Source: Runella defluvii (GTDB taxonomy: Bacteria > Bacteroidota > Bacteroidia > Cytophagales > Spirosomataceae). From it: a stretch of DNA of 64,000 nucleotides. Below, piece by piece: positions 52,048 through 60,993 of the stretch. The notes under the pieces are model-generated. The model saw only the letters and a list, made by a program, of their open reading frames with translations, ran no database searches and was not told the DNA's origin. A program made the position numbers and the translations under genes. The first letter of the stretch is position 1. Each line of letters starts with the position of its first letter. Where the stretch lies: positions 1-64,000 of the forward strand of contig NZ_JACIBY010000007.1 of assembly GCF_014195535.1 (NCBI RefSeq), written 5' to 3'.

Positions 52048-52542
52048 ATGAAAAAATACGTTTACGCATCTCTCTTTTTCGCAGTAGCACTTTTGGCAGG
52101 CTGCTCGAAAACGGAACCAGAACCAGAACCTGCCGAACAGGTGATTGGAACATACAACGTTGACAAAATAACCGAATCAATCAAATATGCTTCTGCGGCT
52201 TCTGAGATTTCTGAGACCATTTCTTTGCCAATCAAAGGCAACGGTTATGAACTAACGGCCGTATTGGACGTTGCTAAAAAAGCGTCAAATATTGTTACAA
52301 TTGCCTTTGTTCAAACCGTTAAATACACCAATGGCCAAACTGAAAAAGACAGCGATGCGTTTGACAGTATTGAATTGAAAAAAGTAGAAGGCACGTCTGA
52401 ATACGAAATGTTGGATACGGGCGTGAAGATTGGTACAATTGGAAACAATACCATCACTTTCGAGAACGTCTCAAATGACAAAGATAGCTTGGGCAGAGCT
52501 TATACTTATACTTTCCGTATGACGGGTAAAAAGTCGATTTAA
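52048..52542 (+). CDS. Small exported lipoprotein, unknown function
   Basis: The ATG at 52048 (164 residues) opens a lipoprotein signal (FFAVALLAGC, Cys near 18) followed by a Glu/Pro run (TEPEPEPAEQ) and a beta-rich domain (VIGTYNVDKITES to the end), lipocalin-like in pattern. The frame from 51991 adds a non-conserved leader. Followed by its own terminator. Function unknown. Confidence 0.8.
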   Translation: MKKYVYASLFFAVALLAGCSKTEPEPEPAEQVIGTYNVDKITESIKYASAASEISETISLPIKGNGYELTAVLDVAKKASNIVTIAFVQTVKYTNGQTEKDSDAFDSIELKKVEGTSEYEMLDTGVKIGTIGNNTITFENVSNDKDSLGRAYTYTFRMTGKKSI

Positions 52543-52562
52543 GTAACCTTTTAATACTTTTG

Positions 52563-52616
52563 AAGGTTAGGAAGTTAGGAAAACGTTGCTTTTCTTTACT
52601 TTCTAACCTTTTTTCA
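52563..52616 (+). terminator. Terminator after the lipoprotein gene
   Basis: AAGGTTAGGAAGT (52563-52575) pairs with ACTTTCTAACCTT (52598-52610) with one G-T pair, a 22-nt loop, then a run of T. Confidence 0.75.
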
Positions 52617-52635
52617 TTTTAATAATCCACATCTT

Positions 52636-55176
52636 ATGAAGCGTCAATGGTGTTTGTGGTGGTTGGGGATGATGTTGATGGTTTCGGGAGTATATGCCAA
52701 CGACCAGCAACGGTATTTGGCTTATCTTCAACTCAATTTGAGTCGGGCAGCGGATGCTGAACTCGACATGATGGAAGAGGCCGTAAAGGCGGGCTGTAAT
52801 GCCGTTCACTTAACGATACATTGGGATTACGTGTATCCTTCGGCCACCTCTCAGCCCGATTGGAAAAAATACGATAGCCAAATTGCGTTGGCCCAGAAAT
52901 TGGGCGTAAAAGTCGCGTTGCGTATTTATTTGGGCCGCAATGAGGGCAGAATTGCAGGTTTTATGTCCAATGACGAACGGCAGCGCGACCAGCATGGCCG
53001 TGCGTTGGTATCGGGCTATGCGAGTACGTATTTTAGCTTTGCAAGTCAGCCAGCGGTTGATAAAGGCAATAGTTTTATCAAAGAAGTATGCGAGCGATAT
53101 AAAACTGCGCAAGAGCAAGGCATTATTTCTTGGGTATCGGTGTGTCTAACTCCTACGCAAGAAACGGGTTATTTTTTCGAAAATTCGTCAGAGGGGTATC
53201 CTCACCCCACGGTGTTTGATTATTCGCCCGCCATGAAGCGAGAGTTTCGGATTTGGCTAAGTCGAAAATACACCAAAATCGCCCGTCTCAATGTCTTTTG
53301 GCAAACCGATTACAAAGACTTTCAAGATGTGGAACCCCAAACGGCTTTGGCCAATCGCGACCAAGTATTTTGGGGGCAGGCGGGAAAAGATTGGTACGTG
53401 TTTCGGCATGCTATTTTTAAGCAGTTTATCGAACAAACAACCCGCACCATCAAAAATGTGCATTCGGGCTACCGCGTCATTACAGATTTTGGTTCAGTCT
53501 TTGACCAACTCAGCGCGGTTTGTGGCAGTGTGGCGTTCAGAGATTTAAACGCAGGAACGGATGGGGTGAAAATCAACAACGACGTTCGCTACGACCACCG
53601 TTTTTCGATGGATATTCTGCGAAGCAATGTATTGCCAAATCAGTGGATTTTGAATGAAGTTTTTCCCGATTTTAGGGCACAAAAAGCAAGTGATCTCATT
53701 ACCAAGCAATTTGACGAAAGCTACGCCCACGGCGCACGCTGGATTAGTGTGGTACTTGGTACAAAAGAAGTATTGGAGCAAGCCAAACCTATTCTAAAAA
53801 GTACAGCAACTAAGTGGTTGTCAGCTCCTTTTGTCGATGTATTGCCCAAGGATTACATGACCTACAATCTTTCTCGGGTGTTGGAGTTTGGCTATTTTAG
53901 TGGAGGGGTTTATGGGGAATGGGCCAATCGCGCAGGGCCAGAGTCAAATCGAAGCCCAGTGAATATTCGGATGGTCGAAGATATTTTGGCTGATTCGCTG
54001 CAAGGAGCGATTAATCGCCCGCCTTATGTCAAAAACGCACTACCTACCAAGACCATTAAAGTCAACTCTCCCTTTTCTTATCGCTTGAGCTCGGAGGTGT
54101 TTGTGGACGTCGATGGTGCCATAAGTAGTGTCGTACTGCAAGGACAACCGTCATGGCTTAGGTTTTCTAATGGTATTTTTTCAGGAACGCCGACCCAAAC
54201 GGGAATTTACACTTTTACCGTTCGAGCCACCGACGACGACGGGGCGACGGTTGAAACAACCTTTACGATTATTGTCGATAATTTAGGCCGTTTTAATCAA
54301 GCACCGACGCTTCGCAAACGTATCTCTAATGCTGTAGGGTTGTACAAACAACCCTTTATTTTTTCAATTTCAGACAGCACATTTGTTGATTCAGATGGTT
54401 TTATTAGTCGAATGGAAGTCATTGGTTTGCCTGGATGGGCGCAGTACCGCAAAGGAGAAATTCGTGGTTTGGCGGATACTGTTGGTGTGTATTCGTTGCG
54501 GGTAAGGGGGTATGACGACGAAGATGCGGTCGTTGAAACATCTTTTACCATCACCATCAATTACCCCACGGTTTACTTTGATTTAATCCAAGCGGGAAAA
54601 CCTGGACAGCGATTTTTGATCAAACGGTTGCAGCCCAAAGAACAATTGTTGCAACACCAATTGCCAACGGCGGTCAATGTGTATGCCAATTGCGATGCCG
54701 TTTTTGATGCTTTTGATTTGGAAATTACGGGTGCGCAGTACCAAAAAACATCTACAACAAGCTCTCCTTTTTCGCTTTATGAAGGAGATGCTGGCCTTCC
54801 CGTGACGGCAGGGAAGTATTTTTTGAGAGGCAAGGCTTATTTTCGTAAACAACTGATTGCGTCAACAGAATATGAATTGGAGTTTTTGCCCTCAGATCCA
54901 GTCTCAAAACAACCTATTTCGGTAGAAGATTGGTCGGTATTCCCAAATCCAGCCACTGATTTTGTCCATCTCAAACACCCCTCTGGCAAATTGTTGTCTC
55001 CTCGTTTTGTGACGCTTTTGGGGCAGGAAATCACTGTTCCTGAAGAAACAATGTACCGCTCAGGGACGCAAATTTCGTTCAATTTGCGGCAGCTGCGGCT
55101 TGGTGCAGGCATTTATTTCTTAAAATTACAACTCGAAGATGCCACCTGGAAAGTGTTTCGCGTTGTCAAGTATTAA
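52636..55176 (+). CDS. T9SS-secreted glycosidase-like protein with two cadherin-like Ig repeats (paralog 1)
   Basis: 846 residues. Signal peptide (MVSGVYA). Residues ~25-440 are a TIM-barrel like GH42/GH5 enzymes; candidate catalytic Glu residues are in TPTQETGY and ILNEVFPDF, both kept in the next gene. Two putative-Ig (He_PIG/cadherin-like) repeats follow, each ending in a DDDGATVETTF / DDEDAVVETSF pattern. Then a ~100-residue domain begins FDLIQAGKPGQRFLI, and a T9SS sorting domain ends the protein (VFPNPATDF, then GIYFLKLQ). A surface polysaccharide hydrolase is likely, substrate unknown. Gene duplication with the downstream neighbour is evident. Confidence 0.85.
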   Translation: MKRQWCLWWLGMMLMVSGVYANDQQRYLAYLQLNLSRAADAELDMMEEAVKAGCNAVHLTIHWDYVYPSATSQPDWKKYDSQIALAQKLGVKVALRIYLGRNEGRIAGFMSNDERQRDQHGRALVSGYASTYFSFASQPAVDKGNSFIKEVCERYKTAQEQGIISWVSVCLTPTQETGYFFENSSEGYPHPTVFDYSPAMKREFRIWLSRKYTKIARLNVFWQTDYKDFQDVEPQTALANRDQVFWGQAGKDWYVFRHAIFKQFIEQTTRTIKNVHSGYRVITDFGSVFDQLSAVCGSVAFRDLNAGTDGVKINNDVRYDHRFSMDILRSNVLPNQWILNEVFPDFRAQKASDLITKQFDESYAHGARWISVVLGTKEVLEQAKPILKSTATKWLSAPFVDVLPKDYMTYNLSRVLEFGYFSGGVYGEWANRAGPESNRSPVNIRMVEDILADSLQGAINRPPYVKNALPTKTIKVNSPFSYRLSSEVFVDVDGAISSVVLQGQPSWLRFSNGIFSGTPTQTGIYTFTVRATDDDGATVETTFTIIVDNLGRFNQAPTLRKRISNAVGLYKQPFIFSISDSTFVDSDGFISRMEVIGLPGWAQYRKGEIRGLADTVGVYSLRVRGYDDEDAVVETSFTITINYPTVYFDLIQAGKPGQRFLIKRLQPKEQLLQHQLPTAVNVYANCDAVFDAFDLEITGAQYQKTSTTSSPFSLYEGDAGLPVTAGKYFLRGKAYFRKQLIASTEYELEFLPSDPVSKQPISVEDWSVFPNPATDFVHLKHPSGKLLSPRFVTLLGQEITVPEETMYRSGTQISFNLRQLRLGAGIYFLKLQLEDATWKVFRVVKY

Positions 55177-55187
55177 TCAAGTGAAAA

Positions 55188-55362
55188 GGGTTGTTCACAA
55201 CCCGTATTTCAAGTGTAGAGGGTTGCTCACAACCCGTATTTCAAGTGTAGAGGGTTGCTCACAACCCGTATTTCGAGTGTAGAGGGTTGCTCACAACCCG
55301 TATTTCGAGTGTAGAGGGTTGCTCACAACCCGTATTCAAGTGTCAAGGGTTGCTCACAACCC
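55188..55362. repeat. Tandem array of six CTCA-loop palindromes, family member C
   Basis: Six copies of GGGTTG-NTCA-CAACCC start at 55188, 55220, 55252, 55284, 55316 and 55347: a 32-bp period with the last step 31. The 16-nt linkers (core GTATTTCGAGTGTAGA) are also repeated, so this is a tandem repeat and not a CRISPR array. The first copy has loop TTCA instead of CTCA. It lies between the two T9SS glycosidase-like paralogs and ends 15 nt before the second ATG. Confidence 0.92.
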
Positions 55363-55377
55363 ACTTATTATTCCAAA

Positions 55378-58300
55378 ATGATAAAAATAGTAGGAATTTG
55401 GTTAGGAGTGATTTGGGCTACGATGGCGGTTGCACAGCAGGGAGCGCAACAGCGATACGTAGGTTTGCAGCTGTTGAATCTAAATGCCGAACCAGATTAT
55501 GGCGCCGACATCATCGAGCAGTCAGTAGGAGCGGGGGCCAATTTAGTCGTATTGACGATTTATTGGGATGAAGTATATAAAACGGCCACCTCACAACCCG
55601 ATTGGCGACAGCCCGACCGCCAAATGGAACAAATTGCACGGCTGGGCGTGAAAGCGGGCATCCGCATTATGCTTGGACGGAAAATAGAACGGCTTCAGGG
55701 TTTTTGGACGCTGAACGAAACCATGAACGATGATTTAGGACGACCGCTTTGGGGGGCGTACGGGCGAACCTGCTTTAGCTTTGCCCACGCTCCAACAGTG
55801 ACCAAAGCCCAAAGTTTTTTAAAAGAAGTATGCCAACGCTATAATGCCTATCAGTCGCAAGGAACTATCTTGTACGTGACTTTTGTCAATACCCCAACCC
55901 AAGAGCTTGGCTATCATTACGAGACAGAATTAAACGGTGATTACAAACAGGTGTATCCCACAGGTTTTGACTATTCGTCGCCCTCCTTGGAGGCATTTAA
56001 AGGTTGGATTACGCAGCAGTATAAGCGCATCAATAAACTCAACTACATTTGGGGAGCCAAATTTACGTCCCTCAACGACGTTCGACCGCCAACGACTGCT
56101 TATCGCCCTTTGCCTGCGTACCGAACCCGCGCGGGCAAAGATTGGTATTTGTTTTCGCACCTCCAGCTTAAAAACTTTATTGACCAAAGCATTCGTACCA
56201 TTAAACAGGTGAATCCGTCGTATAAAGTGGTCAATGAATACGGCGCGGTGATTGACGTACAAGCCGCTGTTCGGGGTACAATTGCCTTTAAAAATTTGGA
56301 CGAAAACGCCGACGGAACCAAGGTGCATAATGACCTTTATTGGAATCACCGTTTTATTACGGATGTGGTTCGGTCTAATCGTCCAGGGAAATGGATAATG
56401 AACGAAACGTTCTTTTCGCCCGTCTATTCGGACGATTTGCTCATCAAACATTTTGATGAATGTTTTGAAAACGGCTGTAATGTCGTGACCATGGTGGCAA
56501 GTACAAAAGATGCCCGTTTGTCGTCCATTTTTGGTCCAGTGGCAGCACGATGGAAAAATAGACCTTGGAGTGAACTAAGGAGCAACGCGACCATAACTTA
56601 CAAAGCAACCGAAGTACTCGACTCGACTTCAACAATCGTAGAAAAAGCGTGGAGAACCCATCCGCAGCCATCGCCCATTGATGTAAAATTAGAAGAGGAT
56701 ATTTTGGGCGAAGACTATTGGCGAATTTTGGCGGCCAATGTCTATCCAGTCGTAGCAAATCCAATCATTGACCGCGCCACAAAACCTAAAAAGACGTATT
56801 CTTACACCTTGCCCAAAGACGTTTTTTTAGACCCTGACGGTGAAATCGTGACCATCGAAGCCCTTGAAAAACCGCAGTGGTTGACGTTCTCAAATGGTAC
56901 ATTTACGGGCACAGTGCCCGATCAACTTGGAGAGTCAAAAATTACTTTGCGGGCAATCGACGATGAAGGAGCAACGGTGCAAACGAGTTTTTTGCTTAAA
57001 ATAGTGAATGTCAATCAAAAACCTGTCGTCAAGCGAACCCTTCCCGATTTTGAATCTTCGCTTAATCAAACCATTTCGTACCCGATTCAGGGTGATATTT
57101 TTGATGACCCCGACGGCGTGATTGTTCGCACTCAGGCCATCGGTTTACGACCTTGGATGTCGTTCAATTCAAAAGAGTTTTCGGCGTATCCACAAGAACA
57201 AGGTACGTTTACGATTACGTTGCGCGGCATTGATGACGACAGTGCATACGCGGAGACTTCTTTTAAAGTGAAAATCCTAAATCGGTCGCCGATTGTCAAA
57301 CAGTTGTTGCCCGAAAAAACAATTGCTCAGAATAAAGCTTTTCGTTTCAAAGTCCCGACTTCTATTTTCACCGATCCTGATGGACAAATCACGAAAGTAA
57401 AAGCGGTAGGACTTCCTGCGTGGCTTACCTACGATGCCGCTACAAGCACGTTGACAGGAACGCCAACGCAATTGGGAACCTATCAATTAGGAATTCGGGC
57501 TTACGACAATGGGGGCGATTCGGTCGAGACAGCTTTTGTTATCAAGGTGGATTTGTACGGAACTCAAAATGTGCCTCCCGTGCTCAGATACACGCCTCCC
57601 AACGCCCAATTGTACGTAACCCAGCGTTTTTCATATAAAGTTTCAGACTCACTTTTTTATGATACCAATGGGTACGTCGATCGAATCGAAGCCCCGAATT
57701 TGCCGTCTTGGCTAACGTTTAAAAACAATGAAATTTCGGGAATAGCGAACGCTGCAGGGATGTATTCGGTGACCTTACGAGCAGTGGACGATGACGAAAC
57801 TTCAACTTCAACCACCTTCAACATAGAAGTAAAACAGGCTCAGTTGAGTTTTGAGCTGATTCAGGCAGGAAAAGCGGGGTTGCGAAAAAGTTTGGGAATT
57901 TTGAAAAATGGCGATGTTTTAACAGAGGCTACGCTGCCCCAAAGCATTACCGTGTATGCCAATAGTGAAGCCCCCGCTACCAAGGTGGATTTTGTGCTCC
58001 GAGGGCCGTATTCAAAAAATTATACAGCAACGCGCTTCCCTTTTACCCTTTTTGATGAAGAAATGGGTTTTGCACCAATCGCAGGTCGGTATGTTTTAGA
58101 GGCAGTTGCTTTTAATGATTCGGCCAAAGTGAGCGCCGCCACCATCCAATTTACGGTAAAATCAGATCAAACATTGCAAGATTGGGAAGCCTATCCAAAT
58201 CCGTTTGATCGGGTATGCAATGTGAAACTACCCAAAGATTTGGAATTGGCATCGGTCGAGTATCAACTATTGACTGTGACGGGAAGTAGTTTGCCGTTGA

Positions 58301-58437
58301 ACAAGTCAACCGTTACGGTGGTAGAAGAGACAGCTTACATTGATATGACGTCATTGGCTTTGCCCAAAGGAACGTATTTTCTCAAAATCTTAGAAAGTGG
58401 TTCTCTCAAAAAAATCATTAAAATCCTCAAACTGTAA
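55378..58437 (+). CDS. T9SS-secreted glycosidase-like protein with four cadherin-like Ig repeats (paralog 2)
   Basis: 1019 residues, paralogous to the preceding gene. Signal peptide ends AVAQ, mature Gln. The TIM-barrel (about 22-440) keeps candidate catalytic residues in TPTQELGY and IMNETFFSP. Four Ig repeats follow (about 460-820), against two in paralog 1, so repeat number has changed since duplication. Next come the FELIQAGKAGLRKSL domain and a T9SS sorting domain (AYPNPFDRV, GTYFLKILESG). The ATG is 15 nt after the palindrome array, so the array occupies the leader. Expected role is surface polysaccharide breakdown or binding. Confidence 0.86.
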   Translation: MIKIVGIWLGVIWATMAVAQQGAQQRYVGLQLLNLNAEPDYGADIIEQSVGAGANLVVLTIYWDEVYKTATSQPDWRQPDRQMEQIARLGVKAGIRIMLGRKIERLQGFWTLNETMNDDLGRPLWGAYGRTCFSFAHAPTVTKAQSFLKEVCQRYNAYQSQGTILYVTFVNTPTQELGYHYETELNGDYKQVYPTGFDYSSPSLEAFKGWITQQYKRINKLNYIWGAKFTSLNDVRPPTTAYRPLPAYRTRAGKDWYLFSHLQLKNFIDQSIRTIKQVNPSYKVVNEYGAVIDVQAAVRGTIAFKNLDENADGTKVHNDLYWNHRFITDVVRSNRPGKWIMNETFFSPVYSDDLLIKHFDECFENGCNVVTMVASTKDARLSSIFGPVAARWKNRPWSELRSNATITYKATEVLDSTSTIVEKAWRTHPQPSPIDVKLEEDILGEDYWRILAANVYPVVANPIIDRATKPKKTYSYTLPKDVFLDPDGEIVTIEALEKPQWLTFSNGTFTGTVPDQLGESKITLRAIDDEGATVQTSFLLKIVNVNQKPVVKRTLPDFESSLNQTISYPIQGDIFDDPDGVIVRTQAIGLRPWMSFNSKEFSAYPQEQGTFTITLRGIDDDSAYAETSFKVKILNRSPIVKQLLPEKTIAQNKAFRFKVPTSIFTDPDGQITKVKAVGLPAWLTYDAATSTLTGTPTQLGTYQLGIRAYDNGGDSVETAFVIKVDLYGTQNVPPVLRYTPPNAQLYVTQRFSYKVSDSLFYDTNGYVDRIEAPNLPSWLTFKNNEISGIANAAGMYSVTLRAVDDDETSTSTTFNIEVKQAQLSFELIQAGKAGLRKSLGILKNGDVLTEATLPQSITVYANSEAPATKVDFVLRGPYSKNYTATRFPFTLFDEEMGFAPIAGRYVLEAVAFNDSAKVSAATIQFTVKSDQTLQDWEAYPNPFDRVCNVKLPKDLELASVEYQLLTVTGSSLPLNKSTVTVVEETAYIDMTSLALPKGTYFLKILESGSLKKIIKILKL

Positions 58438-58470
58438 GCAAAAGTGAGCATTTACATGCCAAACTTGCCT

Positions 58471-58478
58471 TACTTTTG
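58471..58478 (+). promoter_or_regulatory. -7 element of the glutaminyl cyclase gene
   Basis: TACTTTTG is a perfect TAnnTTTG box, 29 nt before the ATG at 58508. No exact -33 TTTG is seen. Confidence 0.5.
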
Positions 58479-58507
58479 TACTTTCAAAAAAATAGAAAAT
58501 CAACTCC

Positions 58508-59512
58508 ATGTTTAAATCAACCAAGTGGGTGGTAGCTGCAATGGCGTCAATAACGCTTTGGAATTGTGGTACCAGTACAGATTCATCGACTTCAGAACAA
58601 ACAACCGCATCTTCGACGTCCAGCCTTGTAAAAGCTCCTGCGTTTAACGGAGATTCTGCCTATAAATACATTGATAATCAGGTGAAATTTGGGCCACGAG
58701 TGCCTAATTCGTCGGCCCACGTGAAGTGTGGAGATTACTTGGTGGCAGAGCTGAAACGCCTTGGGTGTACGGTGACAGAACAAAAATTTACGGCAACGCA
58801 TTACGACGGCTCAAAACTCAATGCCCGCAATATCATTGGGAGTATCAATCCGCAAGCCACCAAGCGAATTTTGTTGGCGTCGCACTGGGACAGTCGCCCC
58901 GTAGCTGATGAAGACCCGACCAATAAAAAAGGAGCCATCGACGGTGCTAACGACGGCGCTAGTGGCGTAGGTGTACTCATTGAACTAGCCAGGGTGATTC
59001 AGCAGGCAGCTCAAAAACCATCGGTAGGGGTTGATATTATGTTTTTTGATGTAGAAGACGGTGGCAATGCCGCAGTCGCCAAAGATAAATTTACGGGATT
59101 TTGCCTAGGCTCGCAGTATTGGGCGGCCAACAAACACGTCCCCAATTATACGGCCTATTACGGAGTATTGTTAGACATGGTAGGGGCAAAGGGTGCAACG
59201 TTTCCTAAGGAAGCATTCTCAAATCAATATGCGGGAGAAATTACGCGCACTATTTGGAACATCGCAGGCCAGCTTGGGTACAGTTCGTATTTTATTCAAG
59301 AAGATGGAGCTGCCATCACTGACGACCATTTGCCAGTAAACGAAACGGCTAAAATTCCGATGGTTGATATTATTCATTTGCAAATGAACAACCCTACCAA
59401 AACGTTTTTTGACGCGTGGCATACCCACACGGACGACATGCGGAACATTGACCCAACAACGCTCAAGGCCGTTGGTCAAACTTTAGTGCAAGTGCTGTAC
59501 CAAGAACAATAA
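58508..59512 (+). CDS. Lipoprotein glutaminyl-peptide cyclotransferase (M28 fold)
   Basis: 334 residues, lipobox ending at Cys20, so anchored in the envelope. Zinc-binding and catalytic positions: ASHWDSRP, GANDGASGVGVLIELAR, FFDVEDGG, and the late DAWHTHTDDM. These are the motifs of type II bacterial glutaminyl cyclases (as in Porphyromonas), which convert N-terminal Gln to pyroglutamate, rather than of M28 aminopeptidases. Many exported proteins in this window have Gln at the first mature position and would be its substrates. Hairpin repeats follow the gene. Confidence 0.87.
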   Translation: MFKSTKWVVAAMASITLWNCGTSTDSSTSEQTTASSTSSLVKAPAFNGDSAYKYIDNQVKFGPRVPNSSAHVKCGDYLVAELKRLGCTVTEQKFTATHYDGSKLNARNIIGSINPQATKRILLASHWDSRPVADEDPTNKKGAIDGANDGASGVGVLIELARVIQQAAQKPSVGVDIMFFDVEDGGNAAVAKDKFTGFCLGSQYWAANKHVPNYTAYYGVLLDMVGAKGATFPKEAFSNQYAGEITRTIWNIAGQLGYSSYFIQEDGAAITDDHLPVNETAKIPMVDIIHLQMNNPTKTFFDAWHTHTDDMRNIDPTTLKAVGQTLVQVLYQEQ

Positions 59513-59530
59513 AACCCTTCACGGTAACGT

Positions 59531-59660
59531 GCTTTCGGTTTCTCACAACCGAAAGCTTGCGCCGAGGTTTAGTTCGCAGTGGGCCGCGGTTATAAGTAAC
59601 CGCTTGCACGGAATGTGCTTTCGGTTGCTCACAACCGAAACCGTGGTCACTCATAACCAC
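59531..59660. repeat. CTCA-loop hairpin cluster, family member D
   Basis: Two complete copies with CTCA: 59531-59556 (stem GCTTTCGGTT) and 59619-59640 (stem TTTCGGTTG). A third copy with a changed loop (TAAG) lies at 59586-59603 (stem GCGGTTA) and a fourth, CTCA-containing but with a longer loop, at 59642-59661 (stem CGTGGT). Stems differ from those at the other loci yet stay complementary. The cluster fills the gap between the glutaminyl cyclase and the next gene. Confidence 0.75.
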
Positions 59661-59703
59661 GAAAACCAAAATGAGAAAGCGTAGTTTTAATTAAAAAAGA
59701 CCA

Positions 59704-60096
59704 ATGAAAATCATTAAAAATAGTTTTTGGGTAGTCGCTTTGTTTTTGAGCCTGATAGGATGTACATCAGCTCCTGACCGAATTGGCGATTTAGACCTAA
59801 AAAAATGGCGCAGCGACCGTGGAGGTTGTGAAGGCATTCGTAAAAACCAGCTTGCAGATTTTAAAAAAATAGAATCACAACTCCTAAATAAGCACATAGA
59901 TGAAGTGGGTCAGCTATTGGGGCGTCCCGATATTCATCAGCTAGGAGGTCGTGATCAAAAATTTTACGTCTATTTTTTTGAAAAAGGTACTCACTGTACC
60001 GACATCACCAAAAAATCAGAGGGGCAGAAAGTGATACTTCGTTTTAATGCCATCGGTTACTTAGCCGAAGTAACACACCAGACGAAACCGTTGTAA
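59704..60096 (+). CDS. Small lipoprotein of unknown function
   Basis: 130 residues with a lipobox ending at Cys20 (LSLIGC). The domain after it (about 40-128) contains IESQLLNKHIDEVGQLLGRPDIHQL and QKFYVYFFEKGTHCTD, a pattern that resembles SmpA/BamE-type or related lipoprotein folds (LLG-x-P-D motif). Two Cys (about 43 and 98) may form a disulfide. Not recognised further. Confidence 0.75.
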   Translation: MKIIKNSFWVVALFLSLIGCTSAPDRIGDLDLKKWRSDRGGCEGIRKNQLADFKKIESQLLNKHIDEVGQLLGRPDIHQLGGRDQKFYVYFFEKGTHCTDITKKSEGQKVILRFNAIGYLAEVTHQTKPL

Positions 60097-60116
60097 GATA
60101 AACAGCTATTTTGTCA

Positions 60117-60959
60117 TTATTCCCCCATCCGAGAGATCAATTTTTCGTGGGTAAGTTTTACAAAACGATAGCCCTGAGCGCGCAGGATGGGCACGGCCAA
60201 TTGAAGGGCTTCAAGTTCGTGCCATTGGGGATGATTGAAGTGCATAATGACAATTGCCCCAGGTTTTGCATTGGCGATAATGGTATTTTTGATGATTTCG
60301 GCGGGGGTAAACGGAACGGCATCGCCGCTTAGTATGTCAAAAGCCACTACCTTCATTCCTAATTGATTGGCAATTTTGGCGCAAGTTTCGTCGGTGTAGG
60401 CCGTCGCAGAACGAAAAAAAAGCGGTCTTTTCCCCGTAATAGCCGCCATTTTGCGCGCATTCAACTCCATTTCATCTACCACTTCCGCCAGGTTTTGGGT
60501 AGCTGCTATGCCGTATTTCGTTTCTCCATCTACGGAGCATAAACGATGGAGCAAGCCGTGATTTCCCATTTCAAAAAGCGAATCGGAAGCTAATTCACGA
60601 AATGTTGACAGGTTACTATCAATCCAAAGTCCGCTGACAAACAACGTGGCGGGTATTTTTTCTTTCTTCAAAAAGTTAATCAAAGGGGCATTGTAGTCAT
60701 TGTCTTTGCCAATGCAAGCATCAAAGGTAAGGGCTATCACTTTTTCTTTGTCTGCTACGTCTTCAAACACATCTTTGACCACCACGCCAAATCTTCCAGG
60801 TTTTGCATTGGGGAAATTTTGGATAACCTTTTGCCGAAAGGCCAAGTACTCAGGAGTATAGTACGGTTTTACTTTTTGTTGGAGCCGCTGACGTTGTTGC
60901 AACGTAGTTTGCGCCCATAGTGGAGATATTCCTATAAGAAAGACTAGAATCGTTTTCAT
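60117..60959 (-). CDS. Exported polysaccharide deacetylase-family protein, variant first motif
   Basis: Start taken at ATG 60959 (280 residues; leader MKTILVFLIGISPLWAQ gives mature Gln or Thr). A NodB domain runs from about 70 to 275. The first motif reads ALTFDAC, where the usual TFDD has a metal Asp as the second D; here it is Ala-Cys. The second motif NHGLLHR keeps both His. FFRSATAYTDE matches the third motif and VIMHFNHPQWHELEAL the last. The DAC variant is known in some members; activity cannot be judged. Likely acts on cell wall or surface glycans. Confidence 0.85.
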   Translation of the reverse strand: MKTILVFLIGISPLWAQTTLQQRQRLQQKVKPYYTPEYLAFRQKVIQNFPNAKPGRFGVVVKDVFEDVADKEKVIALTFDACIGKDNDYNAPLINFLKKEKIPATLFVSGLWIDSNLSTFRELASDSLFEMGNHGLLHRLCSVDGETKYGIAATQNLAEVVDEMELNARKMAAITGKRPLFFRSATAYTDETCAKIANQLGMKVVAFDILSGDAVPFTPAEIIKNTIIANAKPGAIVIMHFNHPQWHELEALQLAVPILRAQGYRFVKLTHEKLISRMGE

Positions 60960-60993
60960 TCCTTCGGCGATTTGGTTCATTGTACGAGAAACG

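Noticed and set aside
55188-55362. CRISPR array with 32-bp period
   Set aside because: The would-be spacers are nearly identical 16-mers, repeats are perfect short palindromes, and no cas gene is in the window.
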